In this document: positions 16,512 to 24,827 of the stretch, piece after piece
Position numbering within the stretch: position 1 is the stretch's first letter
Layout of the letters: each line of letters begins with the position of its first letter
DNA from: Flaviflexus equikiangi
GTDB taxonomy: Bacteria; Actinomycetota; Actinomycetes; Actinomycetales; Actinomycetaceae
NCBI RefSeq assembly: GCF_014069875.1
Contig: NZ_CP059676.1
Span: forward strand, 992,001-1,056,000
Direction of reading: 5' to 3'
Length of the DNA: 64,000 bases
Notes under the pieces: model-generated
Databases searched by the model: none
Seen by the model: the letters and a program-made list of their open reading frames with translations, nothing else
Told to the model about the DNA's origin: nothing
Translations under genes and position numbers: made by a program

Positions 16512-18098
16512 ATGGGCTCTGTAAGCAGCGTGACCGAGCAGATAACGATACTGGCCAGGCAGAACGAGAGACTGTCGGCGGCTCTCGCGAAGGCTCGCGA
16601 TGAACTGGCGGCGATGGACGAACGGCTGGAGGCTCTCGCCTCCCCGCCGAGCCCGTACGGGATCTTCGTGCAGCCGGGACACGACGGCACGGCCGATATT
16701 CTTCTCTCCGGCCGGTACATGAACGTCACGGTCGACCGCGGGGCGGGAGCATTGAAGCCCGGCCAGCTGGTCCGCATGACGGAACAGCTCGTCCTCCTCG
16801 AGGGCCTCGGCTTCCCCAAGACCGGTGACGTCGTCACCGCGAAGCTTGTCATCGGCGATGATCGCGTCCTCGTGAGCGCCAACCAGTCCGAGCAGATCCT
16901 CCGGATCGCGGACCCGCTTCTCGCCTCGGGAGTCCGCCCCGGCGATTCGCTCCGTGCCGAGCTGTCTTTCGGTTTCGCCTACGAGCTGCTCGAACGTCCC
17001 GATGTCGAGGAGCTCCTCCTCGAAGAGATCCCCGACGTCTCCTATGCAGACATCGGCGGCCTTGGCTCGCAGATCGAACACATCAAGGACACGCTCGAGC
17101 TCCCGTTCGAACATCCGGGACTCTACCGGGACCACGGGCTGAAGCCGCCGAAGGGTGTCCTTCTCTACGGCCCTCCCGGGTGCGGCAAGACGCTGATCGC
17201 GAAAGCGGTTGCCACGTCCCTCGCCGCGACGTCCGGGGACGACCGCGCCTACTTCCTCAACGTCAAGGGACCCGAGCTCCTCAACAAGTACGTGGGGGAG
17301 ACCGAGCGGCAGATCCGAGAGATCTTCGAGCGTGCCAGGGAGCGCGCAGCCTCCGGCCATCCCGTCGTCGTCTTCTTCGACGAGATGGAGGCGCTGTTCC
17401 GCACTCGAGGCTCGGGAGTGTCCTCCGATACGGAGACGACGATCGTGCCCCAGCTTCTCGCCGAGATCGACGGCGTCGAGACTCTCGACAATGTCATCGT
17501 CATCGGCGCCTCCAACAGGGAGGACATGATCGACCCGGCCATCCTCCGCCCGGGACGTCTCGACGTGAAGATCCGTATCGAACGCCCGGACCATGCAGGC
17601 GCTCTCGATATCATCCGGAAGTACCTCACTCCGGCCTTGCCGATCCACGAGGACGAAATCGCGGCACACGGCAGCGCCGAGGCGGCGGTGGAGGCGATGG
17701 CGCACGCGACGATCGACGCACTGTTCGCACGGAAAGACAGCACAGCCTATGCGGAGATCACCTTCGCGGACGGTGGGAGAGAGATCCTCTACCTGTCCGA
17801 CTTCGCATCGGGGGCCATGATCGCGGGCCTGGTCGACCGAGCGAAGACCTACGCCATCAAGGATCTCATCGCGACCGGGGTTCGCGGCCTGTCGACCGAT
17901 CACCTCCTCGAGGCACTCGACCAGGAGATCAGACAGAACGAGGACATCGCCGGCGTGACGAATCCTGACGAGTGGGCACGGATCAACGGCCAATCCACCA
18001 CCCAGCGGGTCGTGTTCGTCCGCTCCCTTTCAGGCAAGCAGCCTGCACCCCGGACGATCGATACTGCTCCAGTCACGGACTTCGGGGGGAAGCTGTGA
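16512..18098 (+). CDS. arc: Proteasome-associated-type AAA ATPase (ARC/Mpa)
   Basis: The 528-residue forked AAA ATPase that recognises pupylated proteins through its N-terminal coiled coil and unfolds them. Order: coiled coil about 8-45, double OB region 46-165, AAA domain with Walker A GPPGCGKT (220-227), Walker B VVVFFDE (286-291) and a sensor/arginine-finger region. The ATG at 16512 follows a purine-rich ribosome site. The very C-terminus is GGKL. Mycobacterial Mpa ends in a tyrosine-leucine tail needed to dock to the 20S core; that tyrosine is absent here, matching the lack of prcB/prcA in this locus. ARC may act as a free unfoldase or disassembly machine. dop overlaps its stop by 4 bases. 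Confidence 0.95.
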   Translation: MGSVSSVTEQITILARQNERLSAALAKARDELAAMDERLEALASPPSPYGIFVQPGHDGTADILLSGRYMNVTVDRGAGALKPGQLVRMTEQLVLLEGLGFPKTGDVVTAKLVIGDDRVLVSANQSEQILRIADPLLASGVRPGDSLRAELSFGFAYELLERPDVEELLLEEIPDVSYADIGGLGSQIEHIKDTLELPFEHPGLYRDHGLKPPKGVLLYGPPGCGKTLIAKAVATSLAATSGDDRAYFLNVKGPELLNKYVGETERQIREIFERARERAASGHPVVVFFDEMEALFRTRGSGVSSDTETTIVPQLLAEIDGVETLDNVIVIGASNREDMIDPAILRPGRLDVKIRIERPDHAGALDIIRKYLTPALPIHEDEIAAHGSAEAAVEAMAHATIDALFARKDSTAYAEITFADGGREILYLSDFASGAMIAGLVDRAKTYAIKDLIATGVRGLSTDHLLEALDQEIRQNEDIAGVTNPDEWARINGQSTTQRVVFVRSLSGKQPAPRTIDTAPVTDFGGKL

Positions 18099-19654
18099 GC
18101 GTCAAGCGTGTCATCGGGACAGAAACAGAGTTCGGGATCCTCTCGGCGACACAGTCCAATCCGATCCATCTATCGGCCGCCCTCGTCGACGCATATGCCT
18201 CCGCTGGGGCGGGCAGCCCCTCCGGCCCGATCCGCTGGGACTATCGGGGCGAAGATCCGCTCAACGATGCTCGCGGCTTCCGCCTCGAACGAGCCTCCGC
18301 CGATCCTTCCCAGCTGACGGACAACCCGGAGGCGATGGCACCGTCCGGTCCCGTCGCGGTGCGGCGGCCGAGCGAGGCCGAGATGAGCATGCCGCGCGCG
18401 TCCAACACCGTGCTGTCCAACGGTGCCCGCTTCTATGTCGACCACGCTCACCCCGAATACTCGGGGCCAGAGACACTCGGACCCCTTGACGCCGTGCTCT
18501 ACGACAGGGCCGGGGAGCATATCGCGCGCGATGCGATGGAGATCGCCGGCCGCGCGGGCACCGAGTACATCGTCTACAAGAACAACGTTGACGGGAAGGG
18601 TGCGACCTACGGTTCGCACGAGAACTATCTCGTCGATCGTTCCGTCGATTTCGACGATCTTGTCGGAGCCCTGATCCCGTTCTTCGTGACCCGGCCCGTC
18701 CTGTGCGGGGCTGGCCGCGTCGGTCGCGGGCAGCGTTCGGAGGAGCCGGGCTTCCAGATCTCCCAGCGGGCCGACTATGTCGAGAACGATATCGGCCTCG
18801 AGACGACGTTCAACCGTCCCATCATCAATACACGCGACGAGCCTCATGCGGGGACCCGGTGGCGGCGCCTCCACGTCATCGGGGGAGACGCGAACCTGTT
18901 CGACATCTCGAACTTCCTCAAATTCGGCACGACCGCAGCGGTCCTGTGGGTGCTCGAGAACAGCGGGGTCGGCCTGGAGCTCGACTCGCTGGCGATCGCG
19001 GATCCCGTGTGGGAGACGCAGGAGGTCTCCTACGACCTGTCGTTGACGCACCGGATCGCGCTGCGGGACGGATCCTCCGCGACAGCGCTCGACATCCAGG
19101 CCTCCTACGCCAGGCTCTGCCGGGACGCGATGACGGCGGCAGGGCCCCTCGATGACGAGACCCGTCTCCTCCTCGACACGTGGGACGAGGTGATCGAGAT
19201 GCTCCGCACTGACATGTTCGCGGCCGCACGGAAAGTGGAGTGGGTGGCCAAGTATCAGATGCTCGAGGCCATGAGGGCGCGCGGCAGTATGACATGGCGC
19301 GACCCCAAGCTTGCCGCATTCGACCTGCAGTGGCATGACCTGCGTGCGGGACGATCGATCGTCGACAGGCTCGACCGGGCCGGGCGTATCGACCGCCTGT
19401 TTTCACTGTCCGAGGTCGTGCAGGCCGCCACCGTCCCTCCCGAGAACACGCGCGCCTTCGTACGGGGCTCCCTCATCACCGCCTTCCCTGGCGATGTCTA
19501 TGCGGCGGCCTGGGACTCCGTCACGGTTGATGCCGGTGGGGAGTCGCTGCTGCGGATCCCCACCCTGAACCCGCTCGCGGGCACGCGAGATCTCGTCGGG
19601 GACGCGCTCGAGGCGCCCGACATCTCGACTTTTCTTCACCGATTGAGAGGATGA
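18095..19654 (+). CDS. dop: Pup deamidase / depupylase
   Basis: Dop converts the C-terminal Gln of Pup to Glu and removes Pup from proteins. The 519-residue glutamine-synthetase-like enzyme has Glu10/Glu12 in GTETEFG for metal-ATP binding, the Dop-specific loop (about 40-108, with DPLNDARGF) and catalytic Asp116 in FYVDHAHPEY. The long loop distinguishes it from PafA. It starts at a GTG overlapping the arc stop, and pup follows at once. Its presence fits the pup gene here, which ends in Gln and therefore needs deamidation. Confidence 0.95.
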   Translation: MSVKRVIGTETEFGILSATQSNPIHLSAALVDAYASAGAGSPSGPIRWDYRGEDPLNDARGFRLERASADPSQLTDNPEAMAPSGPVAVRRPSEAEMSMPRASNTVLSNGARFYVDHAHPEYSGPETLGPLDAVLYDRAGEHIARDAMEIAGRAGTEYIVYKNNVDGKGATYGSHENYLVDRSVDFDDLVGALIPFFVTRPVLCGAGRVGRGQRSEEPGFQISQRADYVENDIGLETTFNRPIINTRDEPHAGTRWRRLHVIGGDANLFDISNFLKFGTTAAVLWVLENSGVGLELDSLAIADPVWETQEVSYDLSLTHRIALRDGSSATALDIQASYARLCRDAMTAAGPLDDETRLLLDTWDEVIEMLRTDMFAAARKVEWVAKYQMLEAMRARGSMTWRDPKLAAFDLQWHDLRAGRSIVDRLDRAGRIDRLFSLSEVVQAATVPPENTRAFVRGSLITAFPGDVYAAAWDSVTVDAGGESLLRIPTLNPLAGTRDLVGDALEAPDISTFLHRLRG

Positions 19655-19656
19655 TC

Positions 19657-19830
19657 ATGCAGGAACGCATATCGAAGCAGGCTCAGAAGCAGACGTCAGC
19701 CCCGCAGGACCTGGCCGTTGGACAGCACGAGCATGAGGGTATCGATTCTCTCCTCGACGAGATCGATTCGGTGCTGGAGACGAACGCGGAAGCCTTCGTC
19801 CAGGGCTTCGTCCAGAAGGGCGGCCAGTGA
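19657..19830 (+). CDS. pup: Prokaryotic ubiquitin-like protein Pup
   Basis: A 57-residue modifier protein that is attached to lysines of target proteins. Its Gln-rich, disordered N-terminus (QERISKQAQKQ) leads to the helical ARC-binding region (EGIDSLLDEIDSVLE) and the C-terminal FVQGFVQKGGQ. The final Gly-Gly-Gln is the form that Dop must deamidate before PafA can ligate it. The ATG at 19657 is preferred since GAGAGG lies six bases before it; an ATG at 19651 overlapping the dop stop would add two residues. It is slightly shorter than the usual 60-64 residues. pafA overlaps its stop by 4 bases, and no prcB/prcA genes intervene. Confidence 0.95.
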   Translation: MQERISKQAQKQTSAPQDLAVGQHEHEGIDSLLDEIDSVLETNAEAFVQGFVQKGGQ

Positions 19831-21209
19831 TACCTCGGCGGGTCATGGGAGTCGAGACCGAATACGGGTTGACGACCGCGACGATCACGGGACAGCCCTC
19901 GACTCTCACACCGGAGGACGCCGCGCAGCGGCTCTTCCGACGGGTGGTCGAATGGGGCAGGTCGACGAACACGTTCCTGACGAATGGTTCGCGCCTCTAC
20001 CTCGACGTGGGAGCACATCCCGAATATGCGTCCGCGGAATGCGACTCGATCGTGGATCTGGTGGCGATGGACAAGGCGGGCGATCGCATCTTCCAGTCCA
20101 TGGCGGACGAGGCGAACGAGGGCCTGATCGCGGAGGGCATGCCCGAGCGGATCCACCTCATCAAGAACAATGTGGACACGTCCGGGAACTCGTATGGCTG
20201 CCACGAGAACTATCTCATCCGCAGGCGCCGCGACTTCCGGGCGCGGGTCGATTCGCTCGTGCCGTTCTTCATCTCCCGTCAGGTTCTCACGGGCGCCGGC
20301 CACATCCGCAACCAGCCCATGGGAGCATCGTTCGAGATCTCTCAGCGTGCCGACCAGATGTGGGACGCGATCTCGTCAGCCTCGACACGGTCGAGGCCGA
20401 TCGTCAACACTCGGGACGAACCGCACGGCGACATCGAGAAGTATCGCCGCATGCATGTCATCGTGGGGGACACGAACATGTCGGAGGTATCGACCGCGCT
20501 CAAGTTCGCCACGACAGAGATGCTTCTCGTGCTCCTCGACGACGGCGTTGTTCTCCCGAAGCTCAAGCTGGTCGATCCGATGCGGGCGATCCGGGACATC
20601 TCCCACGATATCGATCTGCGCGAGACCGTCGAGCTGGAGGATGGTCGTCGGTTGACCGCGCTCCAGATCCAACGCGAATATGCGCAGGCCGCGCACAGCC
20701 ACTACGAGTCACGCGGCTACATGGCGGAGATGGATCCGACGAGGCGGCGGCTGGCCGCGCTCTGGATGTCCGCGATCGACGATCTCGAGGCAGGCGATCT
20801 CGACAAGCTCGATACCACCCTCGACTGGGTGGTCAAGCGGAAGCTCCTCGACAGGTATCGGACGAAATCGGGTGCCGGGTGGGATGATCCCCGCCTGCGC
20901 AGGCTCGAACTCGCCTACCACGATATCTCTCCGACCTCTGGCCTCTATCGGACCATGACATCGCAGGGTCTCCTCGACTCGCTCGTCACGGACGAACAGA
21001 TCGACCATGCCGTCGCCTCCCCGCCGGCGACGACGCGTGCCGCTCTGCGCGGACGCTTCGTCAAGGCCGCGAGCGAGGCCCGCCGGGACTTCATGGTGGA
21101 TTGGATGAACCTGAGGCTTCTCGAAGCGGATGGAGCGCGGAGCGTCATCCTCAAGGATCCGTTCGCTGCCGTCGACGAGAGAGTCGATGCTCTCCTGGAG
21201 CACGTGTGA
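19827..21209 (+). CDS. pafA: Pup--protein ligase
   Basis: PafA uses ATP to link the C-terminal glutamate of Pup to target lysines. The 460-residue enzyme is homologous to Dop but lacks its long loop. It shows Glu10/Glu12 in GVETEYG, catalytic Asp60 in LYLDVGAHPEY and the NNVDTSGNSYGCHENY segment. The GTG start overlaps the pup stop (GTGA). In species with a proteasome, prcB and prcA normally sit between pup and pafA; here pup and pafA are directly fused in operon order. The next gene overlaps the pafA stop by 4 bases. Confidence 0.96.
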   Translation: MIPRRVMGVETEYGLTTATITGQPSTLTPEDAAQRLFRRVVEWGRSTNTFLTNGSRLYLDVGAHPEYASAECDSIVDLVAMDKAGDRIFQSMADEANEGLIAEGMPERIHLIKNNVDTSGNSYGCHENYLIRRRRDFRARVDSLVPFFISRQVLTGAGHIRNQPMGASFEISQRADQMWDAISSASTRSRPIVNTRDEPHGDIEKYRRMHVIVGDTNMSEVSTALKFATTEMLLVLLDDGVVLPKLKLVDPMRAIRDISHDIDLRETVELEDGRRLTALQIQREYAQAAHSHYESRGYMAEMDPTRRRLAALWMSAIDDLEAGDLDKLDTTLDWVVKRKLLDRYRTKSGAGWDDPRLRRLELAYHDISPTSGLYRTMTSQGLLDSLVTDEQIDHAVASPPATTRAALRGRFVKAASEARRDFMVDWMNLRLLEADGARSVILKDPFAAVDERVDALLEHV

Positions 21210-21973
21210 AGCCCTACCTTCTCGCCCTCGTCCTCGTCCTGTCCGCCTGCCAGTCGCAGCCGGAAGAGCCGGCACCCGTGCCGTTGACCGTCGAGGTCGA
21301 TGGTGATCTCGGCAGCCCCCGCCTGTCGACCGTGGGAGGGGACCTCCCCGATGGTCAGACGACCCTGACCGACGTGGAGGGTCTGGGACGCGAGCTGACA
21401 GCAGAGTCACCGATTCTCTATACCGTGTCCTCGTTCAACGATGACGGCGAGCTCCTCGCCGGCGGGGAGGCTCCCATCCTCGCGTCCGTCGGGGATGCAC
21501 CGATCGAGGCTGAGGGAATGCGCGAGGGTTCGAGGGTTCTCACGATCAATCCGCAGGAGGGCGGGGCCGAGATCATCGTCGTCGATATCCTCCACACGTC
21601 GGTTCAGGGCCAGGCGAGAGAGCTCTCCGGCCCGCTGACGGTGACGGTCGGTGACGACGGTACACCACTCGTCACCGGAACGGTCGAGATCTCGAGGCTG
21701 TCCACCCAGGTCGTCGTCCGAGGGGATGGTCCCCAAGTGGGGGACGATGACGATGTGTATGTCCAGTACTCCGTCTACCGCGATGGTGAGCTCGTCGACA
21801 GCACGTGGGGGCAGGGGCCGATCCTCCTCGACCTCAACGACACGTTCGAGGGCGTCCGGACGAGCGTCACCGAATCCTTCATCGGATCGAGGCTCCTCAT
21901 CCAGGTGCCGGCCGCGCAGGCGCAGGGCACGGCCGACCTGGTCGTCCTCATCGACCTTCTCGCCATCGGCTGA
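21206..21973 (+). CDS. FKBP-like lipoprotein downstream of pafA
   Basis: A 255-residue predicted lipoprotein: residues 1-14 form a short signal, with the lipobox LSAC (Cys15). The C-terminal half (about 175-255) looks like an FKBP peptidyl-prolyl isomerase domain (DDVYVQYSVYRDGELVDSTW, then GSRLLIQVPA). A weaker copy of a similar fold may lie at about 75-150 (ESPILYTVSSFNDDGELL). FKBP-type lipoproteins next to pafA recur in actinobacteria. It would act outside the membrane, so a direct part in pupylation is unlikely even though translation is coupled (GTGA). The stop codon region is tandemly duplicated (see the repeat at 21956). Confidence 0.8.
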   Translation: MKPYLLALVLVLSACQSQPEEPAPVPLTVEVDGDLGSPRLSTVGGDLPDGQTTLTDVEGLGRELTAESPILYTVSSFNDDGELLAGGEAPILASVGDAPIEAEGMREGSRVLTINPQEGGAEIIVVDILHTSVQGQARELSGPLTVTVGDDGTPLVTGTVEISRLSTQVVVRGDGPQVGDDDDVYVQYSVYRDGELVDSTWGQGPILLDLNDTFEGVRTSVTESFIGSRLLIQVPAAQAQGTADLVVLIDLLAIG

Positions 21974-21997
21974 CGCGACTTCTCGCCATCGGCTGAC
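21956..21997 (+). repeat. Short tandem duplication at the end of the FKBP-like gene
   Basis: CTTCTCGCCATCGGCTGAC occurs at 21956-21974 and again at 21979-21997, a 23-base period with four spacer bases. The first copy encodes the last residues LLAIG and the stop. The second copy lies just after the gene and repeats the same coding end. Confidence 0.85.
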
Positions 21998-22022
21998 CCG
22001 AGCGAGTCGGCGCTTCAGGCGA

Positions 22023-22063
22023 TCCTCGTACGATCAGGGTTCTCCACCCGCATCGTACGAGGA
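22023..22063. terminator. Hairpin between convergent genes, possible terminator
   Basis: TCCTCGTACGAT (22023-22034) and ATCGTACGAGGA (22052-22063) are perfect 12-base complements with a 17-base loop, between the stop of the FKBP-like gene and the stop of ctaA. No T-run is present. A shared transcript-ending or stabilising structure is likely. Confidence 0.55.
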
Positions 22064-22087
22064 CAGCGGCCGTCTCGACCGCTCCCG

Positions 22088-23014
22088 CTACCTGCTGGCG
22101 GTGGGGGAGCGATCGAGGGCGTGGCTGCGGGGATGGAGGGAGGCGGCTGCCCGAGTGACGGCCGTGACGAGCAGGGCTGCGAGGAGCATGTGGATGATGA
22201 CGAGGGCCTCGGGAAGGTTCGTTGCGTGCTGGATGTAGCCGACGAGACCTTCGAGGAGAGTCACCGCGAGAACGGCCGCGAAGGCTGACATCGCGGCCTT
22301 CTTCTCGCCGGTCTCGTCCTGGAGCCGGTTGAGGAGCACGAGCCCGGTGATGGTGATCGCGGTGAACAGCCACGCCGCGGCGGAATGGACGCGGGTGATC
22401 ATCACCGTGTCCATCGCCCACCGGTAGGGCTCCTCCACATCGCCCGAATGAGGGCCGGCACCCGTGACGATGACACCGAGGACGACGAGCAGCGTGGCAG
22501 ACAGCGCGAGTGCGATCGTCAACGGACGTGCGAAGGACGCGAGGGGACGGGGCGGAGTATCGGGCCTCACGATCCGCCACAGCAGGTAGGCCGAGACGGC
22601 GACGAGGGCGAGAGAGATCAGCATGTGGCTTCCCACGACGGCCGGATGGAGATCGACCCAGACGGTGATGCCGCCGACGAGAGCCTGGATGATGATCCCG
22701 ATAAGGGGGAACCAGGCAAGCTTCTTGATCTCGGGGCGAGACGCGGTGGGTTCGCGGCGATAGACCGACCAGATGAGTGCGATGGCGATGATGCCGAGCA
22801 CGCCCGTCAGCGTGCGGTTGCCGAACTCGATGTAGGGATGGAGGGAGGACTCTTCCGTGAACTGGGGAGTGAACTGCCCCGGTTCGCAGAGCGGCCACTG
22901 GGAACAGCCCAGCCCTGAGCCGGTCAGGCGGACGAGGCCGCCCGTGACGATGATGCCGATCTGCGCGATGAGGTTGGCGATGGCGAGTGTGCGGGTTCTA
23001 CGGTCGACGTACAT
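22088..23014 (-). CDS. ctaA: Heme A synthase (CtaA/COX15)
   Basis: CtaA oxidises the methyl group of heme O to make heme A for aa3-type cytochrome oxidase. The 308-residue membrane protein has eight predicted helices, the N-terminal GGLVRLTGSGLGCSQWPLC with the Cys37/Cys43 pair found outside the membrane in this class, and histidines in LHPYIEFGNR and later in MLISLALVAV-adjacent helices. The ATG follows TAGGAAC. It lies 6 bases after the ABC permease gene, so the three minus-strand genes form one operon. The gene implies aerobic respiration with a heme A oxidase. Confidence 0.92.
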   Translation of the reverse strand: MYVDRRTRTLAIANLIAQIGIIVTGGLVRLTGSGLGCSQWPLCEPGQFTPQFTEESSLHPYIEFGNRTLTGVLGIIAIALIWSVYRREPTASRPEIKKLAWFPLIGIIIQALVGGITVWVDLHPAVVGSHMLISLALVAVSAYLLWRIVRPDTPPRPLASFARPLTIALALSATLLVVLGVIVTGAGPHSGDVEEPYRWAMDTVMITRVHSAAAWLFTAITITGLVLLNRLQDETGEKKAAMSAFAAVLAVTLLEGLVGYIQHATNLPEALVIIHMLLAALLVTAVTRAAASLHPRSHALDRSPTASR

Positions 23015-23020
23015 GAGTTC

Positions 23021-23740
23021 CTATTTCGAGTCCCAACGGAAACGTGATGCGGCCAGAAGACCAACACCCACAGCCCATCCTCCCAGAACAAGCAGGCTGA
23101 TGGCGACACTGTGGCCCGTGGCCAGCGCCCGCAGGCCCTCCCCGAGTGCGCCTGGAGGGGTGAATCGGACGAGCGCGGCCCACCAGTCCGGATAGGCGGA
23201 GGCTTCGACGAGGATTCCGCCCAGCCCCGCCATGACGATCCACAGCAGGTTGGCGACAGCCAGCACGGCCTCGGGCCGCAGCGTCCCGCCGATGAGGAGG
23301 GCGAGAGCCAGGAAAGCCGCAAGCCCGAGAACGAGGAAGGCAAGCCCCGGCAGGATAACGGCGGCAGACACGCTGAGTCCGAGGGGGAGTGCGACGAGCG
23401 TGAGAATGATGGTCTGGACGAGGGCGACAAGACCGACAGCGCCGAACTTGCCGGCGAACAGGCCGCGCGGGCCGAGCGGGGTCGTGGCAAGCATGCGGAG
23501 CACGCCCCACCGCCGATCGAAGGCGACGGCGATCGCCTGGGAGGTGAAGGCGGTCGACGCCCAGGAGAGGGCAAGCGCCGAGGCATAGGCAAGGCCGACC
23601 GGCATCGGATCCGAACCGCCGATCGGCACCTTCGCAAGCGCGACGAGAGCAGCGACGGGGAGCAGGATGTTGAGGGTGGTCTGTTCGCCGTTCCGAAGGA
23701 TCGTGACAGTTTCGAAACGGGTCTGGGCGAGAGCGGTCAC
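23021..23740 (-). CDS. ABC-2 type exporter permease
   Basis: A 239-residue membrane subunit with six predicted helices, typical of ABC-2 drug/heme-exporter permeases. The GVLRMLATTPLGPRGLFAGKF segment between helices 2 and 3 is the usual coupling region contacting the ATPase. Its ATG overlaps the ATPase stop by 4 bases and ctaA follows after 6 bases. The ATPase-permease-ctaA trio divergent from the SUF operon is conserved in actinobacteria. The substrate is unknown; a link to heme or cytochrome assembly is inferred only from position. Confidence 0.85.
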   Translation of the reverse strand: MTALAQTRFETVTILRNGEQTTLNILLPVAALVALAKVPIGGSDPMPVGLAYASALALSWASTAFTSQAIAVAFDRRWGVLRMLATTPLGPRGLFAGKFGAVGLVALVQTIILTLVALPLGLSVSAAVILPGLAFLVLGLAAFLALALLIGGTLRPEAVLAVANLLWIVMAGLGGILVEASAYPDWWAALVRFTPPGALGEGLRALATGHSVAISLLVLGGWAVGVGLLAASRFRWDSK

Positions 23741-24645
23741 CGTGCCTCCACGAGATCGAAGTAGAGATCCTCGAGGGATCTCGGGCGGAGCGAAACACTG
23801 ACCGAGTCGATGTCGAGCCGAGTCAGCGCATGTGCGAGGAGGGCAAGATCTGCCGGGGTGGCATCCGTGCCCGTGCGCACCTCCAGCTGGTCCGGCTGTG
23901 CCCGATAGGTGAAGCCGGGGAGCTCAGCCGCCAGGCGCTCCTCGAGAGAACCCGCCCCTGGGCCCTCGAGCCACATGGAGCGGCCCCCGAGGAGGCTCGC
24001 GGCCGGGCCGTCCGCGAGGATCGTGCCGGAGCGCAGGACGACGACCTGGTCGGCCAAGGCCTCTGCCTCCGTCATGAGATGGGTGGTCAGGACGACGGTG
24101 GTGCCGTGACTGGCAAGGTCCCGGATCAGCTCGTGCATATCACGCCGGGATGCTGGGTCGAGGCCGGCCGATGGTTCATCGAGGAAGACCAGCTCGGGAT
24201 TTCCCACGAGAGCGCAAGCGAGTGCGAGGCGTTGGCGCTGGCCTCCCGACATGTGTCGGACACGGGTGCGCCCGTGCGGAGTGAGTCCGAGGATGTCCAT
24301 GAGCTCCCCCACATCGCGCGGCCTCTCGTGCAGGCGGGAGACGTGCGTGAGAACCGCTGAAGCCGTCGGTGATTGGGATAGTCCGCCGTCCTGCAGCATG
24401 ACGCCGACGCGCCTTCGCAGCTCAGCATCATCTGACTGCCGGTCGAGGCCGAGCAGTCGAATCGTGCCGCTGTCGGGGGCACGCAGGCCTTCGCAGCATT
24501 CGACCGTCGTGGTCTTGCCGGCGCCGTTGGGCCCGAGGATCGCGGCGACGGTGCCGGGGGCGACAGCGAAGGACACGTGATCGACGACCCTGCGGCCCGC
24601 ATAGGACATGACGAGGCGATCGACCTCGAGCGCGTGGGGGATCAT
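23737..24645 (-). CDS. ABC exporter ATP-binding protein
   Basis: A 302-residue ATPase subunit. Walker A is GPNGAGKTT, the Q-loop is in GVMLQDGG, the signature is MSGGQRQRLAL, Walker B is LVFLDEPSAG and the H-loop His is in TTHLM. A C-terminal domain of about 80 residues follows, as in drug-exporter ATPases of the CcmA type. The ATG at 24645 is chosen because it opens the conserved domain and lies six bases after TACACT with no ribosome site. It forms an operon with the permease and ctaA and diverges from sufR. Confidence 0.9.
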   Translation of the reverse strand: MIPHALEVDRLVMSYAGRRVVDHVSFAVAPGTVAAILGPNGAGKTTTVECCEGLRAPDSGTIRLLGLDRQSDDAELRRRVGVMLQDGGLSQSPTASAVLTHVSRLHERPRDVGELMDILGLTPHGRTRVRHMSGGQRQRLALACALVGNPELVFLDEPSAGLDPASRRDMHELIRDLASHGTTVVLTTHLMTEAEALADQVVVLRSGTILADGPAASLLGGRSMWLEGPGAGSLEERLAAELPGFTYRAQPDQLEVRTGTDATPADLALLAHALTRLDIDSVSVSLRPRSLEDLYFDLVEAR

Positions 24646-24657
24646 GCAACCAGTGTA
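24646..24657 (-). promoter_or_regulatory. Leaderless-type promoter of the ABC-ctaA operon
   Basis: TACACT on the minus strand (complement of 24652-24657) is separated by six bases from the ATG at 24645, and no Shine-Dalgarno sequence exists. This fits a transcript beginning at the start codon. Confidence 0.6.
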
Positions 24658-24763
24658 GTGTGCACGGGCGCCCTGTCGGGGAACCCCTGCTGGGAATACG
24701 TCCGGAACGTCCCAGATCGGTGCGATACCGGTATTGAGGAGACTTGGGCCACCCTGTCGATAC

Positions 24764-24807
24764 TTGCAGAACACCAAATAAGAAAGGACAATGTTGTGTA
24801 AAGGTGT
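24764..24807 (+). promoter_or_regulatory. Candidate promoter and operator of the SUF operon
   Basis: TTGCAG (24764-24769), a 17-base spacer and GACAAT (24787-24792) form a plausible promoter about 35 bases before the sufR ribosome site. ACACC (24771-24775) and GGTGT (24803-24807) are an inverted repeat around the -10 box and start point, where an autorepressor such as SufR could bind. The operator assignment is inference. Confidence 0.45.
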
Positions 24808-24827
24808 GAGCGGGAAAGGAGGAGGTC

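Noticed and set aside
19651-19656. Upstream ATG for pup overlapping the dop stop
   Set aside because: The ribosome site GAGAGG would directly abut this ATG; it is correctly spaced for the ATG at 19657.
23737-24777. Longer start (24777) for the ABC ATPase
   Set aside because: The extra 44 residues are not conserved-looking and would cross the sufR promoter. The ATG at 24645 fits both the domain and a leaderless promoter.
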